Positions 1-8,804 of a stretch of DNA of 64,000 nucleotides are shown here, piece by piece. Positions within the stretch are counted from its first letter, which is position 1, and the number at the start of each line of letters is the position of its first letter. The translations under genes were made by a program, and so were the position numbers. The notes beneath the pieces were generated by a model. It ran no database searches and was not told where the DNA came from. It worked only from the letters and a program-made list of their open reading frames with translations. This DNA comes from Micromonospora coxensis (GTDB lineage: Bacteria > Actinomycetota > Actinomycetes > Mycobacteriales > Micromonosporaceae), in contig NZ_LT607753.1 of assembly GCF_900090295.1 (NCBI RefSeq), positions 1,922,001 through 1,986,000 of the forward strand, given 5' to 3'.

Positions 1-20
1 GGCCCAGGTGTCCTGGTACG

Positions 21-1400
21 TCACGCGTACAGCTTCATGGGGGTGTACTTCTGCCTCGGGAAGATCTTGTCCACCTCGGCGTTGGTCAGGCCGAACCGTC
101 CCTGCGCCACGCTTCCGTAGACGTTGAACATGTTGTTGTACTCGGGTACGTCGCCGGAGTCCAGATCGTTCAATCCGTTCCAGGCGCCGAGCAGCGAGCC
201 GGCGAGCTTGCGGCCGGACAGGATGGTCACCACTCCGCCGTGGCCGTGGTCGGTGCCGCCGCCGTTGGAGGCGACCCGCCGGCCGAACTCGCTGGAGACC
301 ATGACCGTGACGTCGGCGGCCTGCTCACCGAGGTCGGTGAAGAACGCGGCCAGCGCTTTGGCCAGTTCGTTGAGCCGCCGGTGCAGCTGCCCGCCGGGAC
401 GGGTGCCCTGGTTCTCGTGGGTGTCGTAGCCGCCCATGCCGACCGTGGCCACCCGGACGTTCGCCCCGCCCTTGATGAGCTGGGCGAGCTGCTGGAACGC
501 GGAGCCGACGCCCTGGTACTCCACGCCCGCGGCCGGCTGGTACGGCCGGGCCGACAGCTTCTGCGCGGTGCTCAGCGCCGACATGCCGTCGAGCACCGCC
601 TCCTGGACCGGGTGGTTGATCCCGGTGAACAGGCCACGGATCGCCTTCTCGGTGGCCGCCCGGTACTTCTCGTCGCCGTTGAGCCGCAGCGAGCCGACGT
701 TGTTGATCGAGAGCGCGCCGTTGGTGCCGACCAGCGACCGGGGCAGCGTGCTGCCGATGCCGACGCTGCGGAACGCGGTGCCCTTGCCGAGCGCGTCGAC
801 CAGGCTGTCCAGCCAGCCCCGGCCACCGGTCTCGCCGGGCAGGCCGCCGAGGTTGCAGGCGTCGGCGGCCTGGAAGTGGCTGCGGGACAGCCGCTCGTCG
901 GAGACCGCCGGGACGAACCCGAGCTGCCCGGCCCGCAGCCACTTCTCCAGCGGCGCGAACGCGCTGGTCAGCTTGAAGCCGCGGCCCAGCGCCAGCGAGT
1001 CGTCGCCGAGCAGCAGGTCGGGGCGGGCCTTGGCCAGCACCGGGTCCTCGGCGGGGGCGACCAGGCTCAGCCCGTCCAGCCCGCCGTAGAGGAAGACGTG
1101 GATCAGGGTGCCGGTCTTCGTCGCGGCGAACGACGCGGAGGTGGTGACGAACTGGGCGGTGGCCAGCGCGGTGGCGGTGGCGGCGGCGCCGGCGACGAAG
1201 GTCCGCCGGGTCACCCCCCGCCCGTCCTGCTGGGCCTCCTCCAGGTCCTCCAGCCGGCGGTAGCGGTCCCGTTCGGCGGCGTTCTCGGCGGCGACGACGT
1301 CGGCCTCCGCGCGCAGCAGCGCCTCGGCCGGGTCGTCGGCCAGCCGCCGCACGTCGGGGCATTCGGGGTGCAGGGGGAACGAGTGCACAGTCTTCTCCAT
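21..1400 (-). CDS. DUF1501 family Tat-exported protein
   Basis: About 459 residues. A twin-arginine motif (TRRTFVAG, RR near residues 65-66) followed by an alanine-rich hydrophobic stretch shows Tat export, after an unusually long charged N-terminus. The body matches the DUF1501 family (sulfatase-like fold, related to alkaline phosphatase superfamily proteins); VFLYGGLDGLS and EFGRRVASNGGGTDHGHGG are typical segments. No function is established for the family. I chose ATG at 1400, preceded by GGTGAGG at a good distance; a GTG at 1412 would overlap the DUF1800 stop as GTGA. It lies directly downstream of DUF1800, its usual partner, so both are likely exported and act together at the envelope. 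Confidence 0.85.
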   Translation of the reverse strand: MEKTVHSFPLHPECPDVRRLADDPAEALLRAEADVVAAENAAERDRYRRLEDLEEAQQDGRGVTRRTFVAGAAATATALATAQFVTTSASFAATKTGTLIHVFLYGGLDGLSLVAPAEDPVLAKARPDLLLGDDSLALGRGFKLTSAFAPLEKWLRAGQLGFVPAVSDERLSRSHFQAADACNLGGLPGETGGRGWLDSLVDALGKGTAFRSVGIGSTLPRSLVGTNGALSINNVGSLRLNGDEKYRAATEKAIRGLFTGINHPVQEAVLDGMSALSTAQKLSARPYQPAAGVEYQGVGSAFQQLAQLIKGGANVRVATVGMGGYDTHENQGTRPGGQLHRRLNELAKALAAFFTDLGEQAADVTVMVSSEFGRRVASNGGGTDHGHGGVVTILSGRKLAGSLLGAWNGLNDLDSGDVPEYNNMFNVYGSVAQGRFGLTNAEVDKIFPRQKYTPMKLYA

Positions 1401-1408
1401 CGGGTGCC

Positions 1409-3409
1409 TCACCGGAGGTGGTGCTGGGGGGAAGCGAGGATCGCCCGCGCGACGGCGGTGACGGCCCCGTTGAACGTCGCGTCGACCTTCGCACCGGCCG
1501 GGACGCCGGCCACGCTCAGGATCAGCGCCTTCTCCTTGGCGCTCAGCTTCTGGTGCACCAGCCGCTGGGCGAGCGCGTCCACGTACGCCCCGGCGGTCGC
1601 CGGCGGCCGGGCCACCAGGTTTTCGGCCGGCGTGAACGTGAACTCGGTGCGGTAGCCGGCGAGCAGGTCCCCGGCCTCGTTCCAGCCGCTGACCATCGTT
1701 CCGGCGGAGGTCCAGGCGACGTAGACGTCGGGGTAGCCGTCCGGGGTGGGCTGGCCCATCGGGTACTGGCCGAGCTGGCGCAGCTTGTCGTGGATCTGCC
1801 GCAGGCCGCGGGCGAAGGCGGGCCGTCCGCCGTCCTGCTTGAAGGCCGGCGACGCCTCGGGCCGGACGTTGAGGGTGCGGTAGGTGGCGATCAGGTACTC
1901 CATCGGCCGGCGCACCTTCTGCCCGACCGCGGCCCAGAACTCCGAGGAGCTGAACAGCGTCATCAGCAGGGGCTTCACCATGCCCTTGTTGACCGTGTAC
2001 GTCTTGGCCAGCCGGTCCACCAGGGACTTCGGCGGGGTGTCCGAGACGAACCGGGTGGCCAGGCTGCGTGCCACGTACTGGGCGGTCGACGGGTGCAGGG
2101 CGATGTAGCGCAGGTAGGCGTCGATGGCCGCGTCGGCCTGCTTCGGGTCGTCGGAGGCGTTGGCGTGGGTGAAGCCGAGGATCTTCACCTTGCCCCGGTA
2201 GTGCTGGTTGGCGCGGAAGACGTACCTGCCGTCCTGGACGCCCCGCCCGGTCTGCAACAGGGCCGCCTGCCGCACGTCCTTCTCGGTGTATCCACCGTCG
2301 ACGCCGACCGAGTACAGCTCCAGGTTCTCCCGGGCCAGGTTCTCGTTGACCGCGTCGGCGCGCGAGTCGTTCTGGTTCAGGTAGAGCAGCAGCGCCGGGT
2401 GCCGGTTCGCGGCGACCAGCATGTCCGGGTAGCTGCCCAGGGCGTGGGCCCGTACGACGTCCCGGTCGAAGGAGTTGCGGTAGGCCTCACCGCCGTCGAA
2501 GTCGGCGGCGACGTGCAGGAAGTCGTTCCAGAAGTCGACCATCACCTCGAAGAGCTGGCGCTCGGACCAGATCTGGCGGGCCAGCGTGGCGTCCACCATC
2601 TCCTTCTCCGGCTGCACGCCCCGCTCGTTGAGCTGGTCGCGCTGCTCGCGCAGCTGCTGCGGGCTCAGCTTGAGGCTGGGCAGCTCGGCGAGCTTCAGCT
2701 CGGCCGGGCTCGGCGCGATCTTCTCCGGGTCGAGCTGCCAGCGGATCCAGCCGTCGATGCCCATCCGCCGGATGTCGGCGAGCACCTTGGGCGTGGCGCC
2801 GAAGGTGGCCCGGCTGGCCAGGTGCCGGATCGGGTCCTTGGCCAGGACGGTCTTCACCGTCACCGGGGTCTCGGCGGCGGCGGAGGCCGGGCCGGAGAAG
2901 AGCCGGCCGCCGGTGGGGCTGTTCTTCTTCAGCACCGCCCCGGCCCGGGAGCCCATGTAGCTCTCGTTCTGCTCGGTGTAGGTGCGCACCCGGCTCGGCT
3001 GCTGGCCGCTGGGGCGGGCGGCGGTGCCGTCGGTGACGGTGGTGCCGGTGGCGTCGCCGGCGACCGTGCCGTCGTCGAAGAACCCGCGCACCGTCGGGGC
3101 GAGGGCCGCGCCGCCGGCCACCACGGCGGCGACGCCGCCGATGGTCGCCAGGGCACGCCGCCGGCCGGTGCGGCGGCCCGGCTCGTCGTCATCGTCCAGG
3201 GTGGGCAGTCCGGTGCCGGCCGGCTGGTGGAAGCTCTGCCGGCCGAGCCCTTCCGGGCCGACCCACTGCGGACCCCGGGCCGGCGGTGCGGCCGGGTACC
3301 CGGGGGTCAGGTCCCCCGGTCCCTGGTACTGCGGGGCGTACGGGTGTCGTCCGGGGTTCCCACCGCGGTCGTCCCACGGTCCACGCGGTGGCACGTTCTG
3401 GTCGGCCAT
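1409..3409 (-). CDS. DUF1800 family membrane-anchored protein
   Basis: About 666 residues. The first 80 residues are proline/glycine-rich; then comes an arginine cluster and one hydrophobic segment (about 86-105), followed by a short linker and a long DUF1800 domain (RHLASRATFGATPKVLADI at its start, FWNDFLHVAADF and ARENLELYSVGVDGGYTE inside). The family is widespread in actinobacteria and planctomycetes, usually beside DUF1501, and its activity is unknown. The arginines before the helix could also be read as a weak Tat signal. ATG at 3409 was preferred to GTG at 3442, which has no ribosome site. The gene ends 9 bases before the DUF1501 start, so the two form an operon. Confidence 0.85.
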   Translation of the reverse strand: MADQNVPPRGPWDDRGGNPGRHPYAPQYQGPGDLTPGYPAAPPARGPQWVGPEGLGRQSFHQPAGTGLPTLDDDDEPGRRTGRRRALATIGGVAAVVAGGAALAPTVRGFFDDGTVAGDATGTTVTDGTAARPSGQQPSRVRTYTEQNESYMGSRAGAVLKKNSPTGGRLFSGPASAAAETPVTVKTVLAKDPIRHLASRATFGATPKVLADIRRMGIDGWIRWQLDPEKIAPSPAELKLAELPSLKLSPQQLREQRDQLNERGVQPEKEMVDATLARQIWSERQLFEVMVDFWNDFLHVAADFDGGEAYRNSFDRDVVRAHALGSYPDMLVAANRHPALLLYLNQNDSRADAVNENLARENLELYSVGVDGGYTEKDVRQAALLQTGRGVQDGRYVFRANQHYRGKVKILGFTHANASDDPKQADAAIDAYLRYIALHPSTAQYVARSLATRFVSDTPPKSLVDRLAKTYTVNKGMVKPLLMTLFSSSEFWAAVGQKVRRPMEYLIATYRTLNVRPEASPAFKQDGGRPAFARGLRQIHDKLRQLGQYPMGQPTPDGYPDVYVAWTSAGTMVSGWNEAGDLLAGYRTEFTFTPAENLVARPPATAGAYVDALAQRLVHQKLSAKEKALILSVAGVPAGAKVDATFNGAVTAVARAILASPQHHLR

Positions 3410-3501
3410 GCACCAATCCCGATTTCTTGAAGGCGCCGACACGCTGCGACCGGAGCGGGGCGGAGAGTGCGGCGACTGTTGCCTGAGGGGGTTGCTACGG
3501 G

Positions 3502-3530
3502 AAAGTAACCAAGCGGTTGACCGGCCTCAA
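3502..3530 (-). promoter_or_regulatory. Predicted sigma70-type promoter for the DUF1800-DUF1501 operon
   Basis: On the minus strand TTGAGG (3530-3525) is followed by 17 bases and TACTTT (3507-3502), a good housekeeping-type -35/-10 pair. The expected start would leave a leader of about 85 bases before the ATG at 3409. Prediction from sequence only. Confidence 0.45.
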
Positions 3531-3854
3531 GACGGTCGGGAGCGGCCCACGACGGCACTTAAGACACCCCTCAACAGCAGGGAAGGTGAGGCCTTTTCAC
3601 CCCGGCTGGGCAGGACCGCCCCGAGCAGGGCCGACACGCCCACGGACGACCTCGGCGTAACGTTTCCCGCGCACGTGGCGCTTGACGCGACGTTCACCGG
3701 CACAGTGAAACTTAAGGAAGGGATAAGCCTGTGCTGAACCGCCTCTGAGCAGGCCCCGAGCCGGTCGCGAAAGTAGCAGCGGCAGGAGTGCGTGAGCCGC
3801 CGCCGCAGCGGGTAAGCCGCCGAACCGCTGAAGCCGTGAGGGGAAGGCACCGCC
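3531..3854. other. Gene-free region upstream of DUF3040 gene
   Basis: No ORF here looks coding. A possible plus-strand -35 (TTGACG, 3682-3687) lies about 170 bases before the DUF3040 gene but its -10 partner is poor. The last 130 bases are purine-rich with several GCCG/CGGC complements and could form a structured leader. I could not match them to a riboswitch family. Confidence 0.3.
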
Positions 3855-4112
3855 ATGCTCAGCAAAGAGGATCAGCGCAGATTCGAACAGATCACCCGGC
3901 ACCTCCGGGAGAGCGACCCGAAGTTCTTCGCGAGACTCGACCATCGGGCGCGAGCCCGGCGCGGGCGCTGGCTGATGCTGCTCACGATCGTGCTCTGGGC
4001 GTCGCTGCCGGCGATGACCGTACTGGCCGGACGGCTGGCGGGGGCGATCTGTGCCGTGGTGTTGGCGGTCAACGCCGCGCTCATGTGGCGCTTCCGCCGC
4101 CGCTGGCTGTAA
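3855..4112 (+). CDS. DUF3040 small membrane protein
   Basis: 85 residues. A basic, charged N-terminus (MLSKEDQRRFEQITRHL) precedes two hydrophobic helices (about residues 40-58 and 60-76) and an arginine-rich end. This is the normal layout and length of the actinobacterial DUF3040 family, whose function is unknown. A purine-rich ribosome site (GAGGGGAAGG) sits 8-9 bases before the ATG. The gene stands alone, convergent with the SWIM gene. Confidence 0.8.
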   Translation: MLSKEDQRRFEQITRHLRESDPKFFARLDHRARARRGRWLMLLTIVLWASLPAMTVLAGRLAGAICAVVLAVNAALMWRFRRRWL

Positions 4113-4142
4113 CCGTGGCAGCCGGTACCCGCTCCATCCGGA

Positions 4143-4200
4143 CACCGAGATCTTGGACAGTTGGCGTCCGCTCGGGACGGTAACTGTCCAAGATCCGGTG
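4143..4200. repeat. Large imperfect inverted repeat between convergent genes
   Basis: GATCTTGGACAGTT (4149-4162) is exactly complementary to 4182-4195; outside it CACCG (4143-4147) pairs with CGGTG (4196-4200) around one bulged A, and inside it CGTCC (4165-4169) pairs with GGACG (4175-4179). The whole 58 bases fold on themselves. It sits between the ends of the DUF3040 and SWIM genes, so it may act as a two-way terminator, but no T-run follows it. It could also be a dispersed palindromic repeat. Confidence 0.7.
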
Positions 4201-4348
4201 CTCCGGGCAGCTGCGTGGTCGAGTCCGTGGCCCGGTCGGCCGAACAGGGGCACCGCCGTGGCGTGCCGCCCGGACGGGGGCACCGCCCTGGCGTGCGGCC
4301 CGGAAAGGGACACCGCCCTGGCGCGTGCGGACCGGCCGGGGCACCGCG

Positions 4349-5419
4349 TCACGCGCCGCCGAAGCTCCGGTACCCGCGTCGCAGCCGCTCCAGCAGCCCG
4401 GGACCGCCGATCGCAGGGGCGGGCGCGCCGAGTTGCCGCAGCAGCAGTTCCGGGCCGGTCGCCAGGGTGGGCGGGCGGTCCGGCAGCGGCACCGGCGGCA
4501 GCCAGAACCGGTCCACCGCCTCGTCGAGCGGGGTCGCGGGCAGACCCGCGAGCACCCGCGCCGCACCGGCGGCCGGAGCGGCCTCGTCCGTCGGACCGCC
4601 CCGGGTGCCCGTCCGCGCGGCGGCCACTGCCGCGTCCGCTCCGGACGGCGCGGCGGCCACTGCCACGTCCGCTCCGGACGGCGCGGCGGTCGCGTCCAGC
4701 CCGGCGGCTGCGGCGCGCAGCGTACGCAGCCGGTCGAGCAGTTCGTCCCGGCTGCGGCCCCGCCAGTGCAGCAACTGGAACGGGTCCGCGTCGAACGCCT
4801 CGGCGAGCAGGTAGAACGTCGCGGCGAGGTGCTTGCAGGGCACCGCGAAGTCGGGGCAGCTGCACCGCTGGGTCAACTCGTGGACCCCGGCCGGGAAGAG
4901 CGGCGCGCCCGCGTCGGCGAACACCTGCTCCAGTTCGGCCGGGAGGTCACCGGCGAGCAGCCGGGCGCTGAAGAACGCCTGCCCGGCGAGGTCCCGCTCG
5001 ACCGTGTCCCAGAGCGCCGCCGGGAACGGCGCCACCGCGATGGTGACCCGGTACGGCTCGGCCCGGGAGCCCTGCACGCTCGCCGTCACCCGGCCGGGCG
5101 TCACGTCGAGCCGGAGCACCTGGCCCCGCCGCGCGTACGAGCGGCCACGGGTGAGCCGGGTGCCGAGCGCGAACGACTCCAGCACCTCCAGGAAGCGCCG
5201 CGACCACCAGGACACGCCGATCGCGCCCCGGGTGCTGCGCGCCCTGAGCCCGCCGTCGACCCGGCGCGGACGGCCGAAGTCGGCGAACCGCCCCGCGCCC
5301 TCCGGGCCGCCACCGCCACCGGCCCCGGCACCGTCCGCGCGGGATCCGGTATCCGGGCCGGACGTGGAGTCCGGGCCGGACGTGGAGTCCGGGCCGGGCG
5401 TGGAGTCCGGGTGGTTCAC
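4349..5419 (-). CDS. SWIM zinc-finger protein paired with SNF2 helicase
   Basis: 356 residues. A SWIM zinc finger is visible (CSCPDFAVPCKH; C186, C188, C195, H197), in the usual C-x-C-x(n)-C-x-H order; SWIM domains bind DNA or protein. The N-terminus has a PDSTSG repeat encoded by an 18-bp tandem repeat (5364-5413), and a second low-complexity linker is encoded by a 33-bp repeat (4622-4687). The GTG start overlaps the helicase stop as GTGA, so translation is coupled. Actinobacteria often carry this SWIM/SNF2 pair; I infer that the SWIM protein targets the helicase to DNA or a partner. Confidence 0.85.
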   Translation of the reverse strand: MNHPDSTPGPDSTSGPDSTSGPDTGSRADGAGAGGGGGPEGAGRFADFGRPRRVDGGLRARSTRGAIGVSWWSRRFLEVLESFALGTRLTRGRSYARRGQVLRLDVTPGRVTASVQGSRAEPYRVTIAVAPFPAALWDTVERDLAGQAFFSARLLAGDLPAELEQVFADAGAPLFPAGVHELTQRCSCPDFAVPCKHLAATFYLLAEAFDADPFQLLHWRGRSRDELLDRLRTLRAAAAGLDATAAPSGADVAVAAAPSGADAAVAAARTGTRGGPTDEAAPAAGAARVLAGLPATPLDEAVDRFWLPPVPLPDRPPTLATGPELLLRQLGAPAPAIGGPGLLERLRRGYRSFGGA

Positions 5420-8400
5420 TCGACCACCGCCCCGGCCTCCAGGGTGAACAGTTCACGCAGTCGGTCGGTGGACAGCTCGGTGACCCACTGCTCGCCGCTG
5501 CCCACCACCGAGGCGGCCAGGCTGCGCTTGTCGGCGATCATCGCGGCCACCTTCTCCTCCACGGTGCCGGCGCAGACGAACTTGCGGACCTGCACCCGCC
5601 GGCGCTGGCCGATCCGGAACGCCCGGTCGGTGGCCTGGTCCTCCACCGCCGGGTTCCACCAGCGGTCCACGTGCACCACGTGGTTGGCGGCGGTGAGAGT
5701 GAGCCCGGTGCCACCGGCCTTGAGCGACAGCACGAAGACCGACGGGCCGTCCGGGGACTGGAAGCGGGTCACCATCGCGTCCCGGTCGGCCTTGCCGACC
5801 CCGCCGTGCAGGAAGAGCACCTCCCGGCCGAAGCGGGCCGACAGATGACCGCGCAGCATCCCGCCGAACTCGGCGTACTGGGTGAAGAGCAGGGCCTTCT
5901 CCCCGGCCGCGAGGACCTCGTCGAGGATCTCGTCCAGCCGTTCCAGCTTGCCCGAGCGCCCGGGCAGGGCGGAGCCGTCCCGCAGCAACTGGGCCGGGTG
6001 GTTGCAGACCTGCTTGAGCCGGGTCATGGTGGCCAGCACCAGACCCCGCCGCTCCATCCCGTCGCTGGACTCGATCTTCGCCAGCATGTCGTCGACGATC
6101 GCCCGGTAGAGCGACGCCTGCTCGGTGGTCAGGTTGCAGACCACCTCCATCTCCAGCTTCTCGGGCAGGTCGGAGATGATCGAGGAGTCGGTCTTGAGCC
6201 GGCGCAGCACGAAGGGACCGGTCATCCGGCGCAGCCGGGCGGCCGTCTCCGCGTCGCCGTGCCGTTCGATCGGCACCGCGTACGACTGCTTGAAGCTGGA
6301 CGCGGGACCGAGCAGCCCCGGGTTGGCGAACTGCATGATCGACCAGAGGTCGGCGAGGCGGTTCTCCACCGGCGTGCCGGTGACCGCGACCCGGTGCCGG
6401 GCCGGCAGCGACCGCACCGCCTCGGCCTGCCGGGTCGAGGCGTTCTTGATCGCCTGCGCCTCGTCCACGACGACCCGGTGCCAGGCCAGCGAGGCGAGCG
6501 CGACCGCGTCCCGGGCGGCCACCGAGTACGTGGTGAGCACGAGGTCGGCGGCGTGCACCGCCTCCTCGAACTGTGCGCCCCGGGCCCGGTCCGCGCCGTG
6601 GTGCACGTGCACCCGCAGCCCGGGAGTGAACTTCGCCGCCTCCCGCTGCCAGTTGCCGACCAGCGACATCGGACAGACCAGCAGGGTCGGCCCGGCGTCG
6701 GGCGGGTCCCCGGCGAGCAGGGCGAGCAGCTGCACCGTCTTGCCCAGCCCCATGTCGTCGGCGAGGATCCCGCCGAGACCGAGCGACTGCAGGAAGGTCA
6801 GCCAGGCCAGCCCGCGCCGCTGGTACGGCCGCAGGGTGCCCTTGAACGCGGGCGGCGGGTCGAGCGGGGTGAGCCGGCGCTCGGCCTCGCCGGCGAGCAG
6901 GTCGCCCAACGGGCCGTCGGCGCTCACCTCCAGCACCGGCAGCTCCTCGGGCCGGTCGCCCTCGGCGAGGCCGAGCCGGAGCAGGTCCGCGACGGTCAGC
7001 TCGCCGGCGGAGCGCAGCAGGCGCAGTCCGGCGGCGAGCCGCTTCGGGTCCAGCTCCACCCACCGGCCGCGCAGCCGGACCAGCGGCGTCTTCAGCGCGG
7101 CGAGCGCGGCCAACTCGTCGGCGTCGACCGTCTCGTCGCCGAGCGCCACCTCCCACCGGTAGTCGACCAGGGCGTCCAGGCCGAGCCCACCGGCGGCGTC
7201 GGCCACCGTGCCGGGGGCGGTCCGCCCGCGCGCCCGCAGCCGCGCGCCGAGCCGCGCCGACGGGCGCTGCCACCAGGAGGGCAGCAGCACCCCGAACCCG
7301 GCGGCGTGCAGCACCGGCGCGCCGTCGCGCAGGAACCGGTGGGCCCCCTCGGCGTCCAGCGCCAACTCCTCCGGCGTCGCGGTGCGCAGCGCCGCGTCCA
7401 GCTCCGGCCAGAGCCGGCCGGCCCGGCCCAGCTCGGCCAGGAGCGTCTCCTGCGGGCTGCCCAGCGGCCCGACCAGCGCGGGTACCGTCTCCGGCGCCCG
7501 CCACACCTGGCCGGCCCCGACGTGCAGGCCGGGCTCGTCGGCGGCCTGGAGACCGAACTCGACCCGCCACCGGCCGTCGCGGCGGACCACCGTGCCCGGG
7601 TCCGCCGGGACCACCACGAGCGGGTCGACGATCTCCTCGGCCTCCGGCTCGACCAGGCGGAAACTGGCCCGTACCGCGCCACCGGCCGCGTCGCGCTGCC
7701 AGGCGTCCAGTTCGGTACGCAGGGTGCGCAGCGCGTCGGGCTCGGCGGTGAACCCCCGGTCCGGGCCGGTCAGCGCCGTCAGCCAGCCGCCGACCACACC
7801 GTCGCGCCGGCCGCCCCGGGCCAGGTCGACGTCGGTGAGGGCGCGCCGGGCGGCGGCGTCGGTCAGGGCGTCCAGCGCGTCGGCGACCAGCGCCCCGGCG
7901 CCGTCGTCCCGGCCGGGGCGGGCACCGGTGCCCGCCGAGACGCCGGCGCCCGCCGAGACGCCGGTACCGGGCGGGAGCCCGACGGCGGCGGCGCGGGCGG
8001 CCGGGGGCAGGGCCAGCGCCAGCGACCGGGCCCAGCTCGCGTCGGCGCCGGTGAGCAGGGGTCGCCACACCGCCCACGCCGGCCGGTGACCGTCGGCCAC
8101 GCCGGGGAGCCGCCACCGCCCGGCCGCCGCGTCCGGGTCGCCGGAGGTGGGTACGGCGACGCCGGTGGCGTCCGCGTCACCGGCCGCACCCGGCGCGGCG
8201 GCGGTGTGCACGTCCGCGCCGCCGACTGCGGCGGGTGTGGGGGTGGTCGCGCCGACCAGGGTGGCCGGCGACATCGGCGGCCGGTCGGCGAGGCCGGGCA
8301 GCACCCGCCCCCGGGCGACCAGGTCGACCGCGAAGTCGGCCAGCTCGGCGAGGTGACGCAGGGTGGCGCCCGGCACGGCCGGGCAGCCGTCGAGGGTACG

Positions 8401-8742
8401 CAGCAGGGCCAGCGCGTCGTCCGGGTCGTACGCGAGCACGGGAGCGCGCCACCCGGCGAGGGCGACCGGACCGCGCACCGGCTCGACGACGGTGGTCCGG
8501 ACCAACTCGGGCGAGTCCAGCGGCGAGCCGGCGCGGGTGGGGAGGGTGAGCGGCAGGGACCCGGCCACCGCCGGGAGGTCGCCGAGCGCGGCGGCCAGCG
8601 TGGCGTGGTCGGCGGCGAACGGGTGCGGACGTTCGCGGGGCGCGCGGCCGGGCCGGCGCGGCGCGCGCGCCGGCAGTGCGCTGTCCTCGGCCCAGACGGC
8701 GAGACCGGCACCGACCAGCCACACCCCGTGGATGACCAGCAC
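5416..8742 (-). CDS. SNF2/HepA-type ATP-dependent helicase
   Basis: 1108 residues. The C-terminal half is a complete SNF2 motor: Walker A in DDMGLGKTVQ (about residue 665), DEAQ box in VVDEAQAIKN (about 760), helicase C domain ending in DRWWNPAVEDQATDRAFRIGQ-like sequence split over about 1020-1040. The first 550 residues are the proline/alanine-rich region and SNF2-associated domain seen in bacterial SNF2 proteins. Such enzymes translocate on duplex DNA or remodel RNA polymerase/protein-DNA complexes; the exact role is unknown. GTG start with GGGGGAAG just before it. First gene of a two-gene operon with the SWIM protein and divergent from the PfkB kinase. Confidence 0.9.
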   Translation of the reverse strand: MLVIHGVWLVGAGLAVWAEDSALPARAPRRPGRAPRERPHPFAADHATLAAALGDLPAVAGSLPLTLPTRAGSPLDSPELVRTTVVEPVRGPVALAGWRAPVLAYDPDDALALLRTLDGCPAVPGATLRHLAELADFAVDLVARGRVLPGLADRPPMSPATLVGATTPTPAAVGGADVHTAAAPGAAGDADATGVAVPTSGDPDAAAGRWRLPGVADGHRPAWAVWRPLLTGADASWARSLALALPPAARAAAVGLPPGTGVSAGAGVSAGTGARPGRDDGAGALVADALDALTDAAARRALTDVDLARGGRRDGVVGGWLTALTGPDRGFTAEPDALRTLRTELDAWQRDAAGGAVRASFRLVEPEAEEIVDPLVVVPADPGTVVRRDGRWRVEFGLQAADEPGLHVGAGQVWRAPETVPALVGPLGSPQETLLAELGRAGRLWPELDAALRTATPEELALDAEGAHRFLRDGAPVLHAAGFGVLLPSWWQRPSARLGARLRARGRTAPGTVADAAGGLGLDALVDYRWEVALGDETVDADELAALAALKTPLVRLRGRWVELDPKRLAAGLRLLRSAGELTVADLLRLGLAEGDRPEELPVLEVSADGPLGDLLAGEAERRLTPLDPPPAFKGTLRPYQRRGLAWLTFLQSLGLGGILADDMGLGKTVQLLALLAGDPPDAGPTLLVCPMSLVGNWQREAAKFTPGLRVHVHHGADRARGAQFEEAVHAADLVLTTYSVAARDAVALASLAWHRVVVDEAQAIKNASTRQAEAVRSLPARHRVAVTGTPVENRLADLWSIMQFANPGLLGPASSFKQSYAVPIERHGDAETAARLRRMTGPFVLRRLKTDSSIISDLPEKLEMEVVCNLTTEQASLYRAIVDDMLAKIESSDGMERRGLVLATMTRLKQVCNHPAQLLRDGSALPGRSGKLERLDEILDEVLAAGEKALLFTQYAEFGGMLRGHLSARFGREVLFLHGGVGKADRDAMVTRFQSPDGPSVFVLSLKAGGTGLTLTAANHVVHVDRWWNPAVEDQATDRAFRIGQRRRVQVRKFVCAGTVEEKVAAMIADKRSLAASVVGSGEQWVTELSTDRLRELFTLEAGAVVE

Positions 8743-8804
8743 ACTTCCCCCTCGTCGACGCCCGGGCCCAGGATAGGCGGCGCGGCCAGGCTACCGTCGG
8801 CGCC

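Noticed and set aside
3710..3854. A ydaO (c-di-AMP) type riboswitch in front of the DUF3040 gene
   Set aside because: A GCCGAACC-like word is present, but the other conserved blocks are missing and DUF3040 is not a known target.
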